A DNA stretch of 64,000 nucleotides from assembly GCA_036346205.1 (NCBI GenBank), contig JARFJB010001910.1, forward strand, positions 5,155,001 to 5,219,000, read 5' to 3'. Positions 10,802-22,400 of the stretch are shown one piece after another. The number at the start of each line of letters is the position of its first letter. Within the stretch, counting starts at the first letter, position 1. This DNA is from Vesta saturnalis (taxonomy: Eukaryota; Arthropoda; Insecta; Coleoptera; Lampyridae). The notes below the pieces were generated by a model. The model ran no database searches. It saw nothing but the letters and a program-made list of their open reading frames with translations, and was not told the DNA's origin. A program made the position numbers and the translations under genes.

Positions 10802-12363
10802 AGCGACGAGGAATTTGACGATGATGAAATTCTGTACAGGCAAGATCTGCCTGAGGAGTTACCAGGTGAAATATAATTGCATAGTAATGAGTTGGAACTG
10901 TCTGACGACGAAGAGAACGAAGTGATTGTAAAAAGAAAAGGAATATGGAAAAAAACGGAGGATGTTGGAATTATACAAAAGGCAAGTGATCCCGCCAAAA
11001 TCGGAGAAGAACATTGTCGAAAATCGCCTAATGAAATATTTTCCTTGTTCTTTACTAATGAGATTATCACTTTCATTCGCGATCAAACAGAACTTTATGC
11101 CCGGAGGGATAGAAATTGTCAAACGTTTAATTTATCCGAAGAAGAACTGAGTCAATTTTTTGGATTACTTCTCATTAGCGATTACCACAGTTTGCCCTCT
11201 ACAAATGATTATTGGTCCACGTCAGACATGCAAGCACCAATTTTTCCTAAAGTCATGAGTAGATCAAGGTTCCGCATAATAAAACGGTATCTTCATCTTG
11301 CCGATAATAACAATTTAGTTCAGTCTACAGTTGCAAAAGTATCTGTATTTTATGAAAAACTCAAAGAAAAGCATCAACAGTTTAGAGTTTTTCATAAACA
11401 TCTGAGTATTGATGAAGCGATGGTACCCTACCATGGACATCACTCTGCTAAAATGTTTATAAAGGACAAGCCTATTAGTTTTGGGTTCAAAATATGGATG
11501 ATTTGTGGAAGCGACGGTTATCCTTACAACTTTGAAATTTATTGTGGGAAAACAAGTGATACTTCAACTCCATTAGGGAAACGGGTGGTGAACAATATGT
11601 TATCGGTAATCGAAGACCCAGCGAATCACATTGTATACTTCGACAATTTCTTTATTAAGTTATGATCTTGTGAAAGAACTGTCAGAACGAAACATCCGTG
11701 CTTGTGGTACTGTCAGAGAAAATCGAACAAATAAGTGTCCTCTTATTTTATCAAACGTCTTGAAAAAGCAAGATAGGGGCGCATACTAGTGTAGATCAGA
11801 TGGTACCGTACTATGTGTAAAATGGAATGACAATTCTGTCGTCACAATGGCTAGCAATTATTTTACAGTTACCCCTCTTCAGAAAACAACCAGGCGTGTA
11901 AAGTCCGAAAACAAAAAGGAGATTGTACAACCTAATGTAATCAGAAATTACAATATGGGGATGGGCGGTGTGGACTTAGCGGATCGTCTATGTGTCAGTT
12001 ACCGGCCTAGGTTGCGATAAAAAAAAATGGTGGTAGAACCTTTTCTCCCATGCGTTGAATTTAGCTGTTGTAGCAGCTTTTCGATTCCATCAGCATGTGA
12101 ATTCCAAGGAAAACACTGTGCATTTAGAATTCCGAAGAAGTGTTGCAGTGGTTTGCTGAAAAGTTGGTGCAACCAGCGGAAAAGAAAAGTGGACCGTCTG
12201 CACCTGTACTGGGGATATCAGATTTGATGGAATAAATCACATGCCTGTTACTATCACTCAAGGGCGATGCGTCGTTTGTCAGAAAAATACCAGACTATAA
12301 TGTAACAAATGCGAAAAACGACTACATAAAAATTATTGTTTTGAACAGTACCATTCAAATAAG
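10802..12363 (+). pseudogene. piggyBac transposase 1 (DDE_Tnp_1_7 type)
   Basis: An acidic amino end is encoded from 10802 (SDEEFDDDEILYRQDLPEEL) in the same frame as the main block but is followed by a TAA at 10874-10876. The long open block to 11665 contains the core: FNLSEEELSQFFGLLLISDY, LSIDEAMVPYHGHHSAKMF (first catalytic Asp region), FGFKIWMICGSDGYPYNFEI and VYFDNFF (a later Asp). A frameshift at about 11660 moves to RNIRACGTVRENRTNK, then NYNMGMGGVDLADRL (the conserved GGVD motif) near 11955-12000. The cysteine-rich end reads GRCVVCQKNT and CNKCEKRLHKNYC near 12260-12340. Stops and at least three shifts make it a pseudogene. It is the most complete of the four piggyBac coding copies here with respect to catalytic motifs. 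Confidence 0.9.
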
Positions 12364-12748
12364 TGAATCTTGTACAGGCTGTCCCAAATTCGAGGGCAAC
12401 ATGGGGATCTCGCTTATTATAAGAGATAGGATATAGGTTTAAATTCGGCACTTTTGCTAAATTCGATCAGTAATAATCTGAAAAGAAATTTGAGCTAACT
12501 CGAATGGATTTGGTTTTATGCTCAAAAACTAAAAATTTCAATTTTGTTTTCGCGTTTGGCTACCTTATTATAGGAATTTTCAAAATTCGATTAAAAATGT
12601 TAAGACAACTTTTACGCACAATACTAATACGGTATTAAAAATATGACGTTTCGTTTATTCTGAACCATCATCAGGTTTATTTTTTTCTTATGGGTTAAGA
12701 TATATTTTATGTCGTTGGATGGAGAATGTTATGCTGATTTTAGCAATA

Positions 12749-13776
12749 TACAGGGTGAATCTTATCTAATCCGCCAAAATTAAAGGCGTGCTAGAACTCA
12801 TCATTCTAAGCAAAAAAGTTCATATGTACATGGGTCCGGAAATGCTTCGTTTCGAATACAGGTGTCAAAGTTGAAAAAAAATCGCGTTTTCTTCAATATC
12901 TTTCGACTGTTTCGAAATAGTTTCATGAAATTTCGTATACGGGGTTTTTTTGGGATGAAAAATTCAAATTTGTGGTCCATTTGGTTGTCGTTTCTAGAGG
13001 GCGCCAGCGACAACGATTTCGACCCCTTTAAATCGTAGCAATTGTTTTTGCTACACTGTATGCCATTTTGGACTAGAAAAATCGATTCTCCTATCTTTTC
13101 TTCTAAAAAAAGGTATATCTTAGTGATGTCGCTAGGAGCAACCCTTTCCGAGAAAAACGCTTTTAAAACTCATGATGCATACACATTTTCGGAGGGTATT
13201 TTTTTGACAGGTTTATCAATAGGAATTTTTAATTGTTACTAAGTAACTTACTTGTTTACTTATGCACTTATCTGTCTCTTTGCGTTCATTGATAATAAAA
13301 TTTTAATAAAAAATCTATAATTAAATACGATAGAATGCCTAGATATACAACATGTATACTTTTAATATTAATTTTTTTCTTTTTTTAATGTCTTTTTCTC
13401 GGAAAGGGTTGCTCCTAGCGACTTCACTAAGATATACCTTTTTGTAGCAGAAAAGACAGGAGAATCGATTTTTTTAGTCCAAAATGGCATACAGTGTAGC
13501 ACAAAAAAGTTGCAAAGATTTAAAGTGGTCGAAATGGTTGTCGCTAGCGCCCTCTAGAAACCACAACTAAAAAAACCCCGTATACGAAATTTCATGAAAC
13601 TATTTCGAAACAGTCGAAAGATATTGAAGAAAACGCGATTTTTTGTTTCAACTTTGACACCCTGTATCTCGGAAACGAATCATTTCCGGACCCATGTACA
13701 TATGAACTTTTTTGCTTAGAATGATGAGTTCTAGTACTTCTTTAATTTTGGCGGATTAGATAAGATTCACCCTGTA
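12749..13776. mobile_element. palindromic (foldback) element inside the left arm of the DD41D transposon
   Basis: The two arms (12749 to about 13230 and about 13385 to 13776) are about 390-bp near-perfect inverted repeats with tips CAGGGTGAATCTTATC and its complement. They contain matching blocks such as CATATGTACATGGGTCCGGA and TTCTAGAGGGCGC. The centre is about 150 bp of AT-rich DNA without coding capacity. The host arm sequence resumes at ACACTTTATGGTTTGATCG, allowing the insertion point to be placed by comparison with 15400. Confidence 0.85.
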
Positions 13777-14065
13777 TAACACTTTATGGTTTGATCGACT
13801 GCGAACTAAAAATGAGAAAAATACGAAGAACAAGATTCCGCCTTCTTGGATCCAGCAAGGAATAATTACAGTAGTTCTACTTATTTAATTTGTTAAACTC
13901 GTTAGAACATCCAAAAAAATATAAAAACATTTAAACAATTTAAAAAAAAAACATTAACAAAGAACTCAAACAAGTATGTCTATGTAACACGGTCATAATA
14001 GCGACAACGCAAATTTATCGATAGGTAACAATAAAATAATTACACAGACAAACAAACAAAAATTA

Positions 14066-15227
14066 TTATAATAAATGTTCGAACAAGTTGCCTCTTTCTT
14101 GAATACAGTAACGAATTCTTCTTCTACAATTGTTTACGCTTCTTTGAATGGTTCGCCTGGGAATTTGACGAAGTTCATTAACAACCCTATTCTGGAGTTC
14201 TTCTATATTTTGTGGTGGCCTCTTATAAATCATATTTTTTAAATAGCCCCAGAGGAAGTAATCTAAAGGGGTTAAATCTGGACTTCTTGCTGGCCACCTA
14301 AGTAGTCCCCTATTTCCCATCCATTTATCAGGAAATTCGCCGTTAAGATATTCACTTATTATCGCAGCATTATGAGGAGGAGCTCCGCCCATTTGCCACC
14401 AGAGAGTCCATCTTTCGTTTAGCGGAACATCATCCAAAAGGTCTGATATTTCGTGTGTTAGAAATGCGAGGTAGCGTTGAGACGTTAGGATACCTTCGTA
14501 AATAATTGGCCCAAGGAGCCTATCCTTCCAGATTCCAACCCACACATTAAAGGACCGGTGGCCTTGTCCTCGCATTTGCCTGTTAATTCGTGGATTTTCA
14601 ACGGACCAGTAGTGCTCGTTATTACGATTAAACATTCTATTAGTGGAAAAATTGCACTCATTCGTCCAAATTATTTGATCGAGAAAGTTGCGATTTTCCA
14701 GCATTTTGGTATTAAGTTGGTTACAAAAATCCAACCGTCTCATATCGTCCCCAGGCCGAAGAGTTTGACTAACGTGTAACTTAAATGGTTTATAACGGTG
14801 TTGCTTTAACACACGCCAAACTGTCGAATTTGGCACTTCAATAGTTTGCTCTATTTCTCTGGTAGATGTTGAAGGATTTTCTTGAACCTAAGATTGATAA
14901 CATAAGGTCATAACTCTCCAAAAAAAATGTCTGCTGAAATTAGCAGTGAAGTGAGTGGAAATTCTTATAATCAGTATAATACTAACAAATAGTACCTGAT
15001 GTAATATTTCTTCTTAGGCATCTCTGTCTAGTATGCTACCATATGCATTTCGAGGTTTCTGAAAACATCCAAATTCTCGCAAATTTTGGTCTAATTTTAA
15101 AAAAATATCTCTGGTTTGGTTGCTGCCTCTCCGGATATTCCTCTAAATATCTTTGTTCTGCTCTGACACTATTTCTATTGCAGCTATGAAATATCCTTAT
15201 CATGTCTCGTTTTTCTGAATTTGAAAA
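14066..15227 (-). pseudogene. DD41D mariner-like transposase with an intron
   Basis: Exon-like block one starts at an ATG at 15227 (MFSNSEKRDMIRIFHSCNRN), an amino-terminal HTH, then RYLEEYPERQQPNQRYFFKI; it runs to about 14996 with one frameshift. Block two (about 14887-14066) has a HTH end NSTVWRVLKQHRYKPFKLHV, then WTNECNFSTNRMF, QMGGAPPHN and ARSPDLTPLDYFLWGYLK, and ends FEHLL. In the canonical positions the first Asp is Asn (TNE) and the second is Gly (QMGG), while the third Asp (PLD) stays. The spacing between the second and third positions is 41 residues, as in the DD41D (rosa/Visitor) group. The copy is therefore catalytically dead. Total length is close to that expected for the family. 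Confidence 0.85.
14888..14995 (-). other. probable 108-bp spliceosomal intron in the DD41D transposase
   Basis: On the minus strand ATTACATCAG is followed by GTACTATT, and TATCAATCTTAG precedes GTTCAAG. Removing the 108 bases joins EEILHQ to VQENPSTSTREIEQ in one frame (phase 0), restoring the usual link between the two HTH domains. Splicing is inferred from sequence only. Confidence 0.6.
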
Positions 15228-15983
15228 CATTCTAAAGAAACTTGCAAATTTTAAAGCACTAACACGAAGGATCTTGCAGTTATTACCCTTTTTACAATTA
15301 GAAAATGACATGACAAACGCCAACTCCTGAGTTTTGTTTGATTCATGGGTATCGTGATAATGTAATATTTAGTTTTTAATTTAAGAGTAGTTTAGTTCGC
15401 AGTCGATCAAACCATGAAGTGTTTGCTAAAATCAGCATAACATTCTCCATCCAACGCCATAAAAATGTGTCTTAACCCCGATAAGAAAAAATAAACCTGA
15501 TGATGGTTCAGAATAAACAAAACGTCGCATAATATTTTTAATACCGTATTAGTATTGTGCGTAAAAATTGCCTTAATAATGTTTAATCGAATTTTGAAAA
15601 TTCCTAATAATAAGGTAGCCAAACGCGAAAAACAAAAATCGAAATTTTTGGTTTTTTGAGCATAAAACCAAATCCATTCGAGTTAGCTCAAATTTCTTTT
15701 CAGATTATTACTCGGCATCGAATTTAGCAAAAGTGCCGAATTTAAACCTATATCCTATCTCTTATAATAAGCGAGATCCCCATGCTTGCCCTCGAATTTG
15801 GGACAGCCTGTACATTTGTTACTTATATACACTTATTCTAGTAAGTTTCATACTTTTTCATGTAAAATGCAAAAACAAAAATAAATCTTTGTTCTTGTGC
15901 TATTACTGCTCTTTTATACTTGTTATATTTATTACGATATTCTGGACAACATAAGAGGCCAACGATCCCCTTTTGGGAACATA

Positions 15984-17388
15984 TGTTTTTTTTGGAAATT
16001 ACAACTGCAACATCAATTTTTATTGTTTATTTTATTAGTGTTAGCACAATTAACAAGTTCTTGCAAAATGAACGCTTTGTGTAAAGTGTAACTGTATACG
16101 GCCTTTAAAAGGTTAAGTGAAGAAGTAGAGTTCCGCAGTATTATAACTTACCCATAAATTTACTCTGGGGTGTCTTTCAATTGAAATAAAAGATTTTCAT
16201 TACATTTTTTAGGCATTTCGAAGTTTTAAAGTGACAATATTAATCAATTGCAAACTTTCAAACTGCTCTGTACGTTGCTATGGAAACGGATATTTAAAAA
16301 AATCCTCATTGGTAATACTTAAAAAAAGGCAACATATCAATCATGTGAAAATAAATTAATCAAATTTGTCGTTAGTGAAAAATATTATACCAACTTTGTA
16401 AAAATAACTCCCAAATCTAGGGGGCAAATAAAAAAAATAGATTATACTTTCTCCTCTCTTGTGTACGTAAGGACTAATTTTTTTCCGTTTTACAATAAAA
16501 GTGTGCAGTCAAAAGCATTACACCACTTCATTCAAACTCTTATGGAATGTAAACCATCTAATTAGGGACAGTTAGATACCGAAAACGCTATACATCGATG
16601 ACCTTTAAAAATTTGATTTGATAAGTACAATTGATAATCAAGGATGAGTGAAATTTAAACTTTCACATAACCGTACCGTGCAATAAAATTTAAATGTAGA
16701 AAAGTAAGAGTTCTTGATATTCTAGAAAAAGTGTGAAACAAAATACAAATATTAGAAAAAATAATGTACTAGTCTAATTACGTTACTACAAAAAAATCTC
16801 ATTTACACTTGAAACGAAACTTTACAAATTAAACGTAATTTGCTTACATTTATGCAATTAATTTGCAATTACATTAACTACAATTAAATTGTATGCGTCG
16901 TCGGTTTGAATTAATTTCAGTTGAACAAACGGTAAAGTGAATGTTCTAAATTAATTACGCCATGATTAATTAAAATATAAAACATAATATTCGTGTAGAT
17001 ATTTTAAAATAAAAGTAGGTTGATGAGTTTTCAATGTGGGTACCTTCATGAGATAATTGTAAAAAAATGCCAATAAATTCTTTTTAAAAAGAGGTTAGTT
17101 TTTGTTTTTGATTTCTTTACGAAACTGACCTTAATAACGCAACAATCGCGGGATGACTGCCATAAAATAATGTTTAACTTAACGTATGGCGCCGATCATT
17201 CGAATTCACTTTATTGCTTCTTGATATGGTAAACTTCGATGCATCTTTTGAATTTTTGATTAAAAATGTAAATTTATGTAAAATTATTAGATAAATGAAT
17301 CACAGTTAGGAAAGTTGTTTCATTGTTTAAATTTTTTCAAAATTTTTATTTTCTTTATTAGGTAAAGGTATGCGTTAATAGTACTTAC
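15984..17388. other. unassigned AT-rich DNA, probably intronic
   Basis: No coding or mobile feature recognised. It lies downstream of the Ig exon's splice donor on the minus strand, so it may be intron of that gene. Confidence 0.4.
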
Positions 17389-17817
17389 GGCTTTATTCCA
17401 TGTGATTGACGGTTCTGGTTCACCTACGTAAGTAGCCTTGAGAAGGACACGGTCACCTACTAACGCATTTGTATCTTTAGGTCCTTTTAATAAACTTGCC
17501 GCCGTTTCCGCTACAGTGTGATTATCGATCATATTTTCACTTTCCAAAAAACTGTTAGACATTAAATCACTTACATCACTATCATTGCACTCATTCACAA
17601 CACAACTGTCAGATATCACTTTAAGTTCTATTATGTGGGTAACGCATAAACAATCATTTTTGTTATCAACACATGGAAACAAGTTTTCTTCGACCGAATG
17701 CGAAGAGTCTTGACTGATTTCTTCCAACGCTAAACAAGCACTGCAGCTAACTTGGCCGCTATCGATATGTGTCACATCGAATATGTGTAAAATACTAACG
17801 TCATCTTTAACTTCCAC
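17389..17817 (-). CDS. internal exon of an immunoglobulin-domain (giant muscle protein-like) gene
   Basis: The 429-bp segment is uninterrupted on the minus strand and bounded by strong splice signals: acceptor TTTGTTTATTTACAG before GTGGAAGTT at 17817 and donor GTAAGTAC after GCC at 17389. It is 143 codons, phase 0 at both ends. It begins with the second half of one Ig fold (VEVKDDVSILHIFDVTHIDS then GQVSCSA, where DSGxVxC holds the disulphide cysteine). A ~75-residue acidic, Ser/Cys-rich linker follows. It ends with the first half of the next I-set domain (GPKDTNALVGDRVLLKATYV, then GEPEPSITWNKA with the core Trp). Such Ig-linker-Ig exons are typical of titin/projectin/stretchin-MLCK/obscurin families. 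Expected cytosolic, sarcomeric role is inferred. The neighbouring exons are outside the window or hidden among repeats. Confidence 0.75.
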
Positions 17818-18299
17818 CTGTAAATAAACAAACATTACACATTATTTTGTAAATATTTAATTAAATTAATCTAAGAATAAAGAAGGGAATGCTTGATGTC
17901 AGTATCAGTACATCTAATTTCGTGAACAAAAAAAATGTGTAGCGCTAATTAAGTACGTAAACATCAAGTGGAAAATAATATGGTTTTAATTCAGTTAGAA
18001 CGTTATAATTTTACGGTCTATTATTAAAATAATTTTTGGAACGGTAAATTGGGTTGGTTAGCCTCAAAACAACTAGTAGTTCACAGGGTTTTCGGTACTT
18101 TTATGTGATATCTAATGTTCAATCTAACACATGCACGTTTATGTTACACACACCCATATATACAGTGTGGAAAAAAAGTCTGGAACACCTGCACATCTCG
18201 CAAAATACGTTTTTCTCGAAAAAAGGCATTTTAAGTTTGTAGGCTTTGAAATTCTATGTACAGTGGCGTACGTTGAAGAGGCCAAAAGGACGCCTTTTT
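17818..18299. other. unassigned, probable intron of the Ig gene
   Basis: AT-rich with the polypyrimidine tract of the exon at its left edge. From about 18160 (ACAGTGTGGAAAAAAAGTCT) it may already belong to the adjacent palindromic element. Confidence 0.4.
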
Positions 18300-19060
18300 T
18301 TACATGACAACCCCTATTTTTCAATATGTTACATCAACAAAGTTTCGAGAAAAATGCAAATAAAGTTTTAATGTGAAGAAATTTTTTATTTATAAATAAA
18401 ATGAAACAAAAATACATTAATTATTAAGCTGTTGCCCATTAACTATTTGACAATGTCCTGGTTTAAAAATAAATACTTTCTGCACTCTGTCCTGGATTAT
18501 CGGCATTATTTATTTTTATAAATTGACACGTGAATCTTCCATTTAAAGATTGAAAATTATTTGTAAATTGATTTTTGATTACATTGATTTGAATTCGATA
18601 ATGTACGCAATTTAATTACATAAAAACTCAATGTCCCCTCTTTAAATGTTTTTCAAACCGATAAAATCTTATTAAAACAGCACTAAATCGAATTATAACA
18701 TTTCGGGATTTTAAAAATGCGAACTCGTTTATAAATTCGTAAAGGGGGATATTGAGTTTTTATGTAATTAAATTGCATACATTATCGAATTCAAATCGAA
18801 TGCCGTTTAGAGCTCAAAAATCGGACCGGATTTGAGCGAGATACGAACATTTTCAATGCTTTTTGGATGAGGAAATTCACGTGTCTATTTATAAAAATAA
18901 ATAATGCAGAAAAATTTATTTTAGACTAGGACGTCAAATAGTTAATGGGCAACAGTTTGAACACATTATTAATTAATGTATTTATTATGTTTTATTTTAA
19001 ATCAATCCTCACAATTAAAACTACTTCAATCTTTCTCGAAACTTTGTTTATGTAACAATT
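18300..19060. repeat. large imperfect palindrome (foldback element without coding sequence)
   Basis: 18320-18660 and 18700-19060 are inverted copies: for example GCCCATTAACTATTTGAC at 18433 against GTCAAATAGTTAATGGGC near 18933, and GAATTCGATAATGTACGC against its complement at 18775-18800. The symmetry centre is near 18690. It probably extends left to about 18160, but the matching right tip was not found. Confidence 0.75.
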
Positions 19061-19196
19061 AGTCAAAATTAAAAATTCTTTGACATAATGAACAAATACG
19101 TTCTTTAAACGTTTATATTTAACGTTATTAACAAGTTTGAAAGATAAATGTCTGAATTTAAATATTAATCTTGAATCTATTTAGAAAATATTTTAT

Positions 19197-19197
19197 A

Positions 19198-19270
<73 letters not shown>
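19197..19270. repeat. (TA)n microsatellite
   Basis: About 74 bases of TA with one phase slip at 19222. Confidence 0.95.
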
Positions 19271-19271
<1 letters not shown>

Positions 19272-20587
19272 GGGTGAGTCAGTTTTTTGTAGACAAACTT
19301 TAACAGGAGATAGAACACATGTTTGTAAAAAGAAAAGTTCCTATAAACATATGTCGTAGAAGGCTTCGTTTCCGAGATATAGGGTGTTGAATATAATTTT
19401 TTTGTCTCAAATTTTCATCATAACTCATAAACGAATGCTTAGATTTTTTTCATGTTGGGGGGATAATGTCTATTAATTAAGGGGCATAAAACAAGCGATA
19501 AGAATGTTCACAAACTTGCACAGTGGCGGAGTGGAGGGGGTGCTCAACCCCTTTCATAAACAGAACTTCTACGCCAATGACTATTTTTTAAAAAAACTGT
19601 TATTTTCATTATCTACATACAGTTTAACAAAAATAATGTACCTTCTTCTGTTTCGAAATTCCTGTGCTTTATGTGAATAATTGAATATAAAGTTTTTAAT
19701 AAACAAGATATAATAAAACATTTAGAGTCATTTTAGTACCTAACGATCGTTTCTTTAAAATTTCAAATACATTTTCATTTATAAATAGGTAGGTTATCGT
19801 TTTTTTTTAGTATCCATTGTTATTATCCTCGTATAAAAAGAAATGCATAATTATTATTGTTATGCGGTCAATACTTTCTGTATAATTATGTATGTATCAA
19901 TTTCGCCATAAACATGTATGTAGTTTTTAAGTGTGATTCTAATAAGTTATAGACCGCTGCTCACTTGCTCTCATTAAAGAGCCGCCACTGTATCAAGCCA
20001 TACTCAAATACAAGACTTTTGTAAATTGAAATCTGTTTAGTACACTAATTTTAACAATCCTTATTTATTATTGTAACAATACTTAATTAATAATTGTAAA
20101 ATTAATGAGAATTCTTAGCAATAACGATATGTATTATGGTTTTCACCAAATTTTTAATTTTGGTACTATTAGTTAAAATTTTCATGGCATGTATTATATC
20201 GTTGGCAAGAGAAAAAAAGCAACGGATTTAATGGTGTCACGGTCTACCTTGAGATTTGTTATTTTTATTTTTGTATAAGAGCGTATGTCAAAAACAATTG
20301 CATTTTTTTGTATTTTTTGATACACATTATTATTTTTATAATCCTTGCTGTCAACTTTCATCTCTTTAATTTTTTTCATATCTCCTCAAATAAAGAAGAT
20401 ATAAGCCGTTGTGTTTTCCCTAGTTTTCATGTTTTTGTACAATATCTCACACAGTAGGCTGTGGATTTCAAAAATATTTTTACTGAAATAAAGCCCATAA
20501 AAAATGGAATAACTTTTACTAAAGTTTTTTTCTTCTACAACAGATATTAAGGGAGATATTTGACTTGGCCCTCATAAAATAGACAGC

Positions 20588-20589
<2 letters not shown>
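19271..20589. other. unassigned DNA, probably decayed non-coding element
   Basis: The left edge reads CCGGGTGAGTCAGTTTTTTG after the (TA)n tract and the right edge CAGCCTGTATATA before the next one, like transposon tips beside TA tracts elsewhere in the window, but the two ends are not complementary. No coding sequence seen. Confidence 0.4.
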
Positions 20590-20655
<66 letters not shown>

Positions 20656-20755
20656 GTGCGTCTGTGTTTGTGTGTGTGTGTGTGTGTGTGTGCAAGCGTG
20701 CGTGCGTGCGTGCGTGGGTGTAGTTTGTGTCATTGATACGTTGGTGATTTATTTT
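20590..20755. repeat. compound (TA)n-(TG)n-(TGCG)n microsatellite with unique tag
   Basis: (TA)n to 20653, then GTCTGTGTT, (TG)n, (TGCG)n, GGGTGTAGTTTG and a unique tag at 20722-20755 containing CATTGATACGTTGGTGATTT. The same ordered structure recurs inverted at 23612-24246. Confidence 0.9.
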
Positions 20756-22260
20756 TCATGTAAAGGGCACTCATCCAAACTTAAGAATGCCAAAGTGGAT
20801 TAGGTTACTTGAAATAGCTTCGAAATTAGATAGAGTTTTTACAATATTTTTTTCAGAAACGCCTTAATTTTTTGGTGCCGTTTTGTAGCTTAAAATGCAT
20901 ATTTCCTTAAGTATACCAAATTCTTATAATTTTCAAGATATTTTAAATGTGTGATCCAATAAATCACCTTTCAAGCGTGGTGTATTATCATAACTTTTTA
21001 TGGAACATTTTTTGAGATTTACACCGTAGTTAAGGAGGTAATTCACAAGTATTTACCGTAATAATGCGCTAAACATTATAGTTTTGAAGATAATGATATA
21101 ATTCGTATTTCAGTGGTTACGCAAATTAAAAGGTTTGGCATCTGATCTAGGTGGCAAAAGTCGCTTAAACATATATATCCTTAAAATTTAATACGGTGCT
21201 TGCTTTACGGTTGACTTTTTGGATTTGTATAGCATGGTTAACATTATTGTAAGACGTTATGTTATCGCTAATGTCCTATAATCTTATAAATTTCGAGATA
21301 TTTAAAATGTTTGGCTAAATAACCCAATAGTGGGCTAAATTAAATTAAGTCTTTCCTAACTTGGTTAATTTCACTCACAACAAACAAACAAGAAATTAAA
21401 AAATAAGCTAAGCAATGATATGCATCTACAGTAAGTACAAAACAAACCCAATTAAGAAAACGATGTAAAAAAGCCTTAAACAGAAATAATTGTTCAAAAT
21501 TTCCACCGTCCTTTTAAACGGAGAGCCCAATTTCTAATTTTCCCAAATAGAAGACACGTTTGATTCTCATTTTCATGTCGTGGAGTATTATAAACAAGAT
21601 CTTTTTCACAACTACGCTAGTTAATTGGGCCGTCTCTTCCCTTTGTATGGAAATGTTTGGCAAGGTAATGTTATATAAATTAACATTAAAGCAAACATAG
21701 CACTACATTTTAAAGTAATTCAACACACATTATGTTTAAGTGACTTTTCTCATCTTGATGGAATATCTACTAAACATTTTAATTTTGCACAACTACTGAA
21801 ATACGAGTAAGGGGTAATTAAGTATTTCTAAAAACTATGACTTTTAGGGCTTTCTTACCTTATACACTTTTGAATGAAATCTTTAATTACCGTGAAAACC
21901 TGCAAAAATTTATTTACATAGGTGTTCCGTAACAGGTTACGGTTAATACATAACGCTTGAAGTAGGAGTTTTTTGATGAAACATTTGCAATGTGTTGAAA
22001 ATTTATTACTGGTATAGGACATGATTAAGAAAATTAAAGGCTTGCATTTTAGAAATGGCGCAAAAGAATTAGGGGGTTCTATTTGAAAATATTGTAAAAA
22101 TGCTGAATGCACAAAAAGTGATCACTCTGTATAATCAAAACATTACAAAAGTTATTTTGTCAGAAATAAAACTTCATTATAATGACTATTATTCCACTCA
22201 ATAGCACAGATCAATTTGTATTGATATATTCTATACGGCGTTCTAGATTTGATATTTTTT
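20756..22260. other. unassigned AT-rich DNA
   Basis: No gene, RNA or mobile-element coding sequence recognised. A possible transposon-like edge (CACTCTGTATAATC) lies near 22122. Confidence 0.5.
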
Positions 22261-22400
22261 AACAAATACTGAAACATCTACAGTGATTACATTTTGGAAA
22301 GTTTTCGGATTTTATTTTATCCTTCGTCAGTCACAATTTATAACGTGAAAACACAAAATAATTATTAAAATCTTAAAAATAACTTACTTTATATCAGGTT
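22261..22400 (-). ncRNA. Penelope element B pLTR with decayed hammerhead-like motif
   Basis: On the minus strand CTGACGAA (22323-22330) is followed by helix II GGAT...ATCC with an AAAATAAA loop and then GAAAA. Helix I is not well conserved: GTGA upstream has a poor partner just downstream. The flanking block ending ATTTTAATAATTATTTTGTG matches a second fragment of the same family at 31027. Confidence 0.6.

Larger units (their letters stand above)
12373..15812 (-). mobile_element. DD41D mariner-like transposon with ~430-bp inverted repeats, inserted in piggyBac 1
   Basis: The tips are TACAGGCTGTCCCAAATTCG on the left and its complement on the right (CAGCCTGTA ending at 15812). Left arm 12373-12748 plus 13777-13815 matches right arm 15385-15812 inverted; a second element (12749-13776) splits the left arm. 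The transposase gene lies on the minus strand between the arms. The insertion falls just after the piggyBac cysteine-rich tail. Confidence 0.85.
10434..15983 (+). mobile_element. piggyBac element 1, interrupted by a DD41D transposon
   Basis: The left tip at 10434-10459 reads GATGTCCCTTTTTGGGAACG then TTGGCC; the right tip at 15957-15983 reads GGCCAACGATCCCCTTTTGG then GAACATA. These are inverted relative to each other (CCC-N5-GGG followed by the CGTTGGCC block). The transposase frame lies between them. Subtracting the 3.4-kb insertion at 12373-15812 leaves about 2.1 kb, a usual piggyBac size. No TTAA duplication is visible at either edge, so the exact ends are uncertain. Confidence 0.7.
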
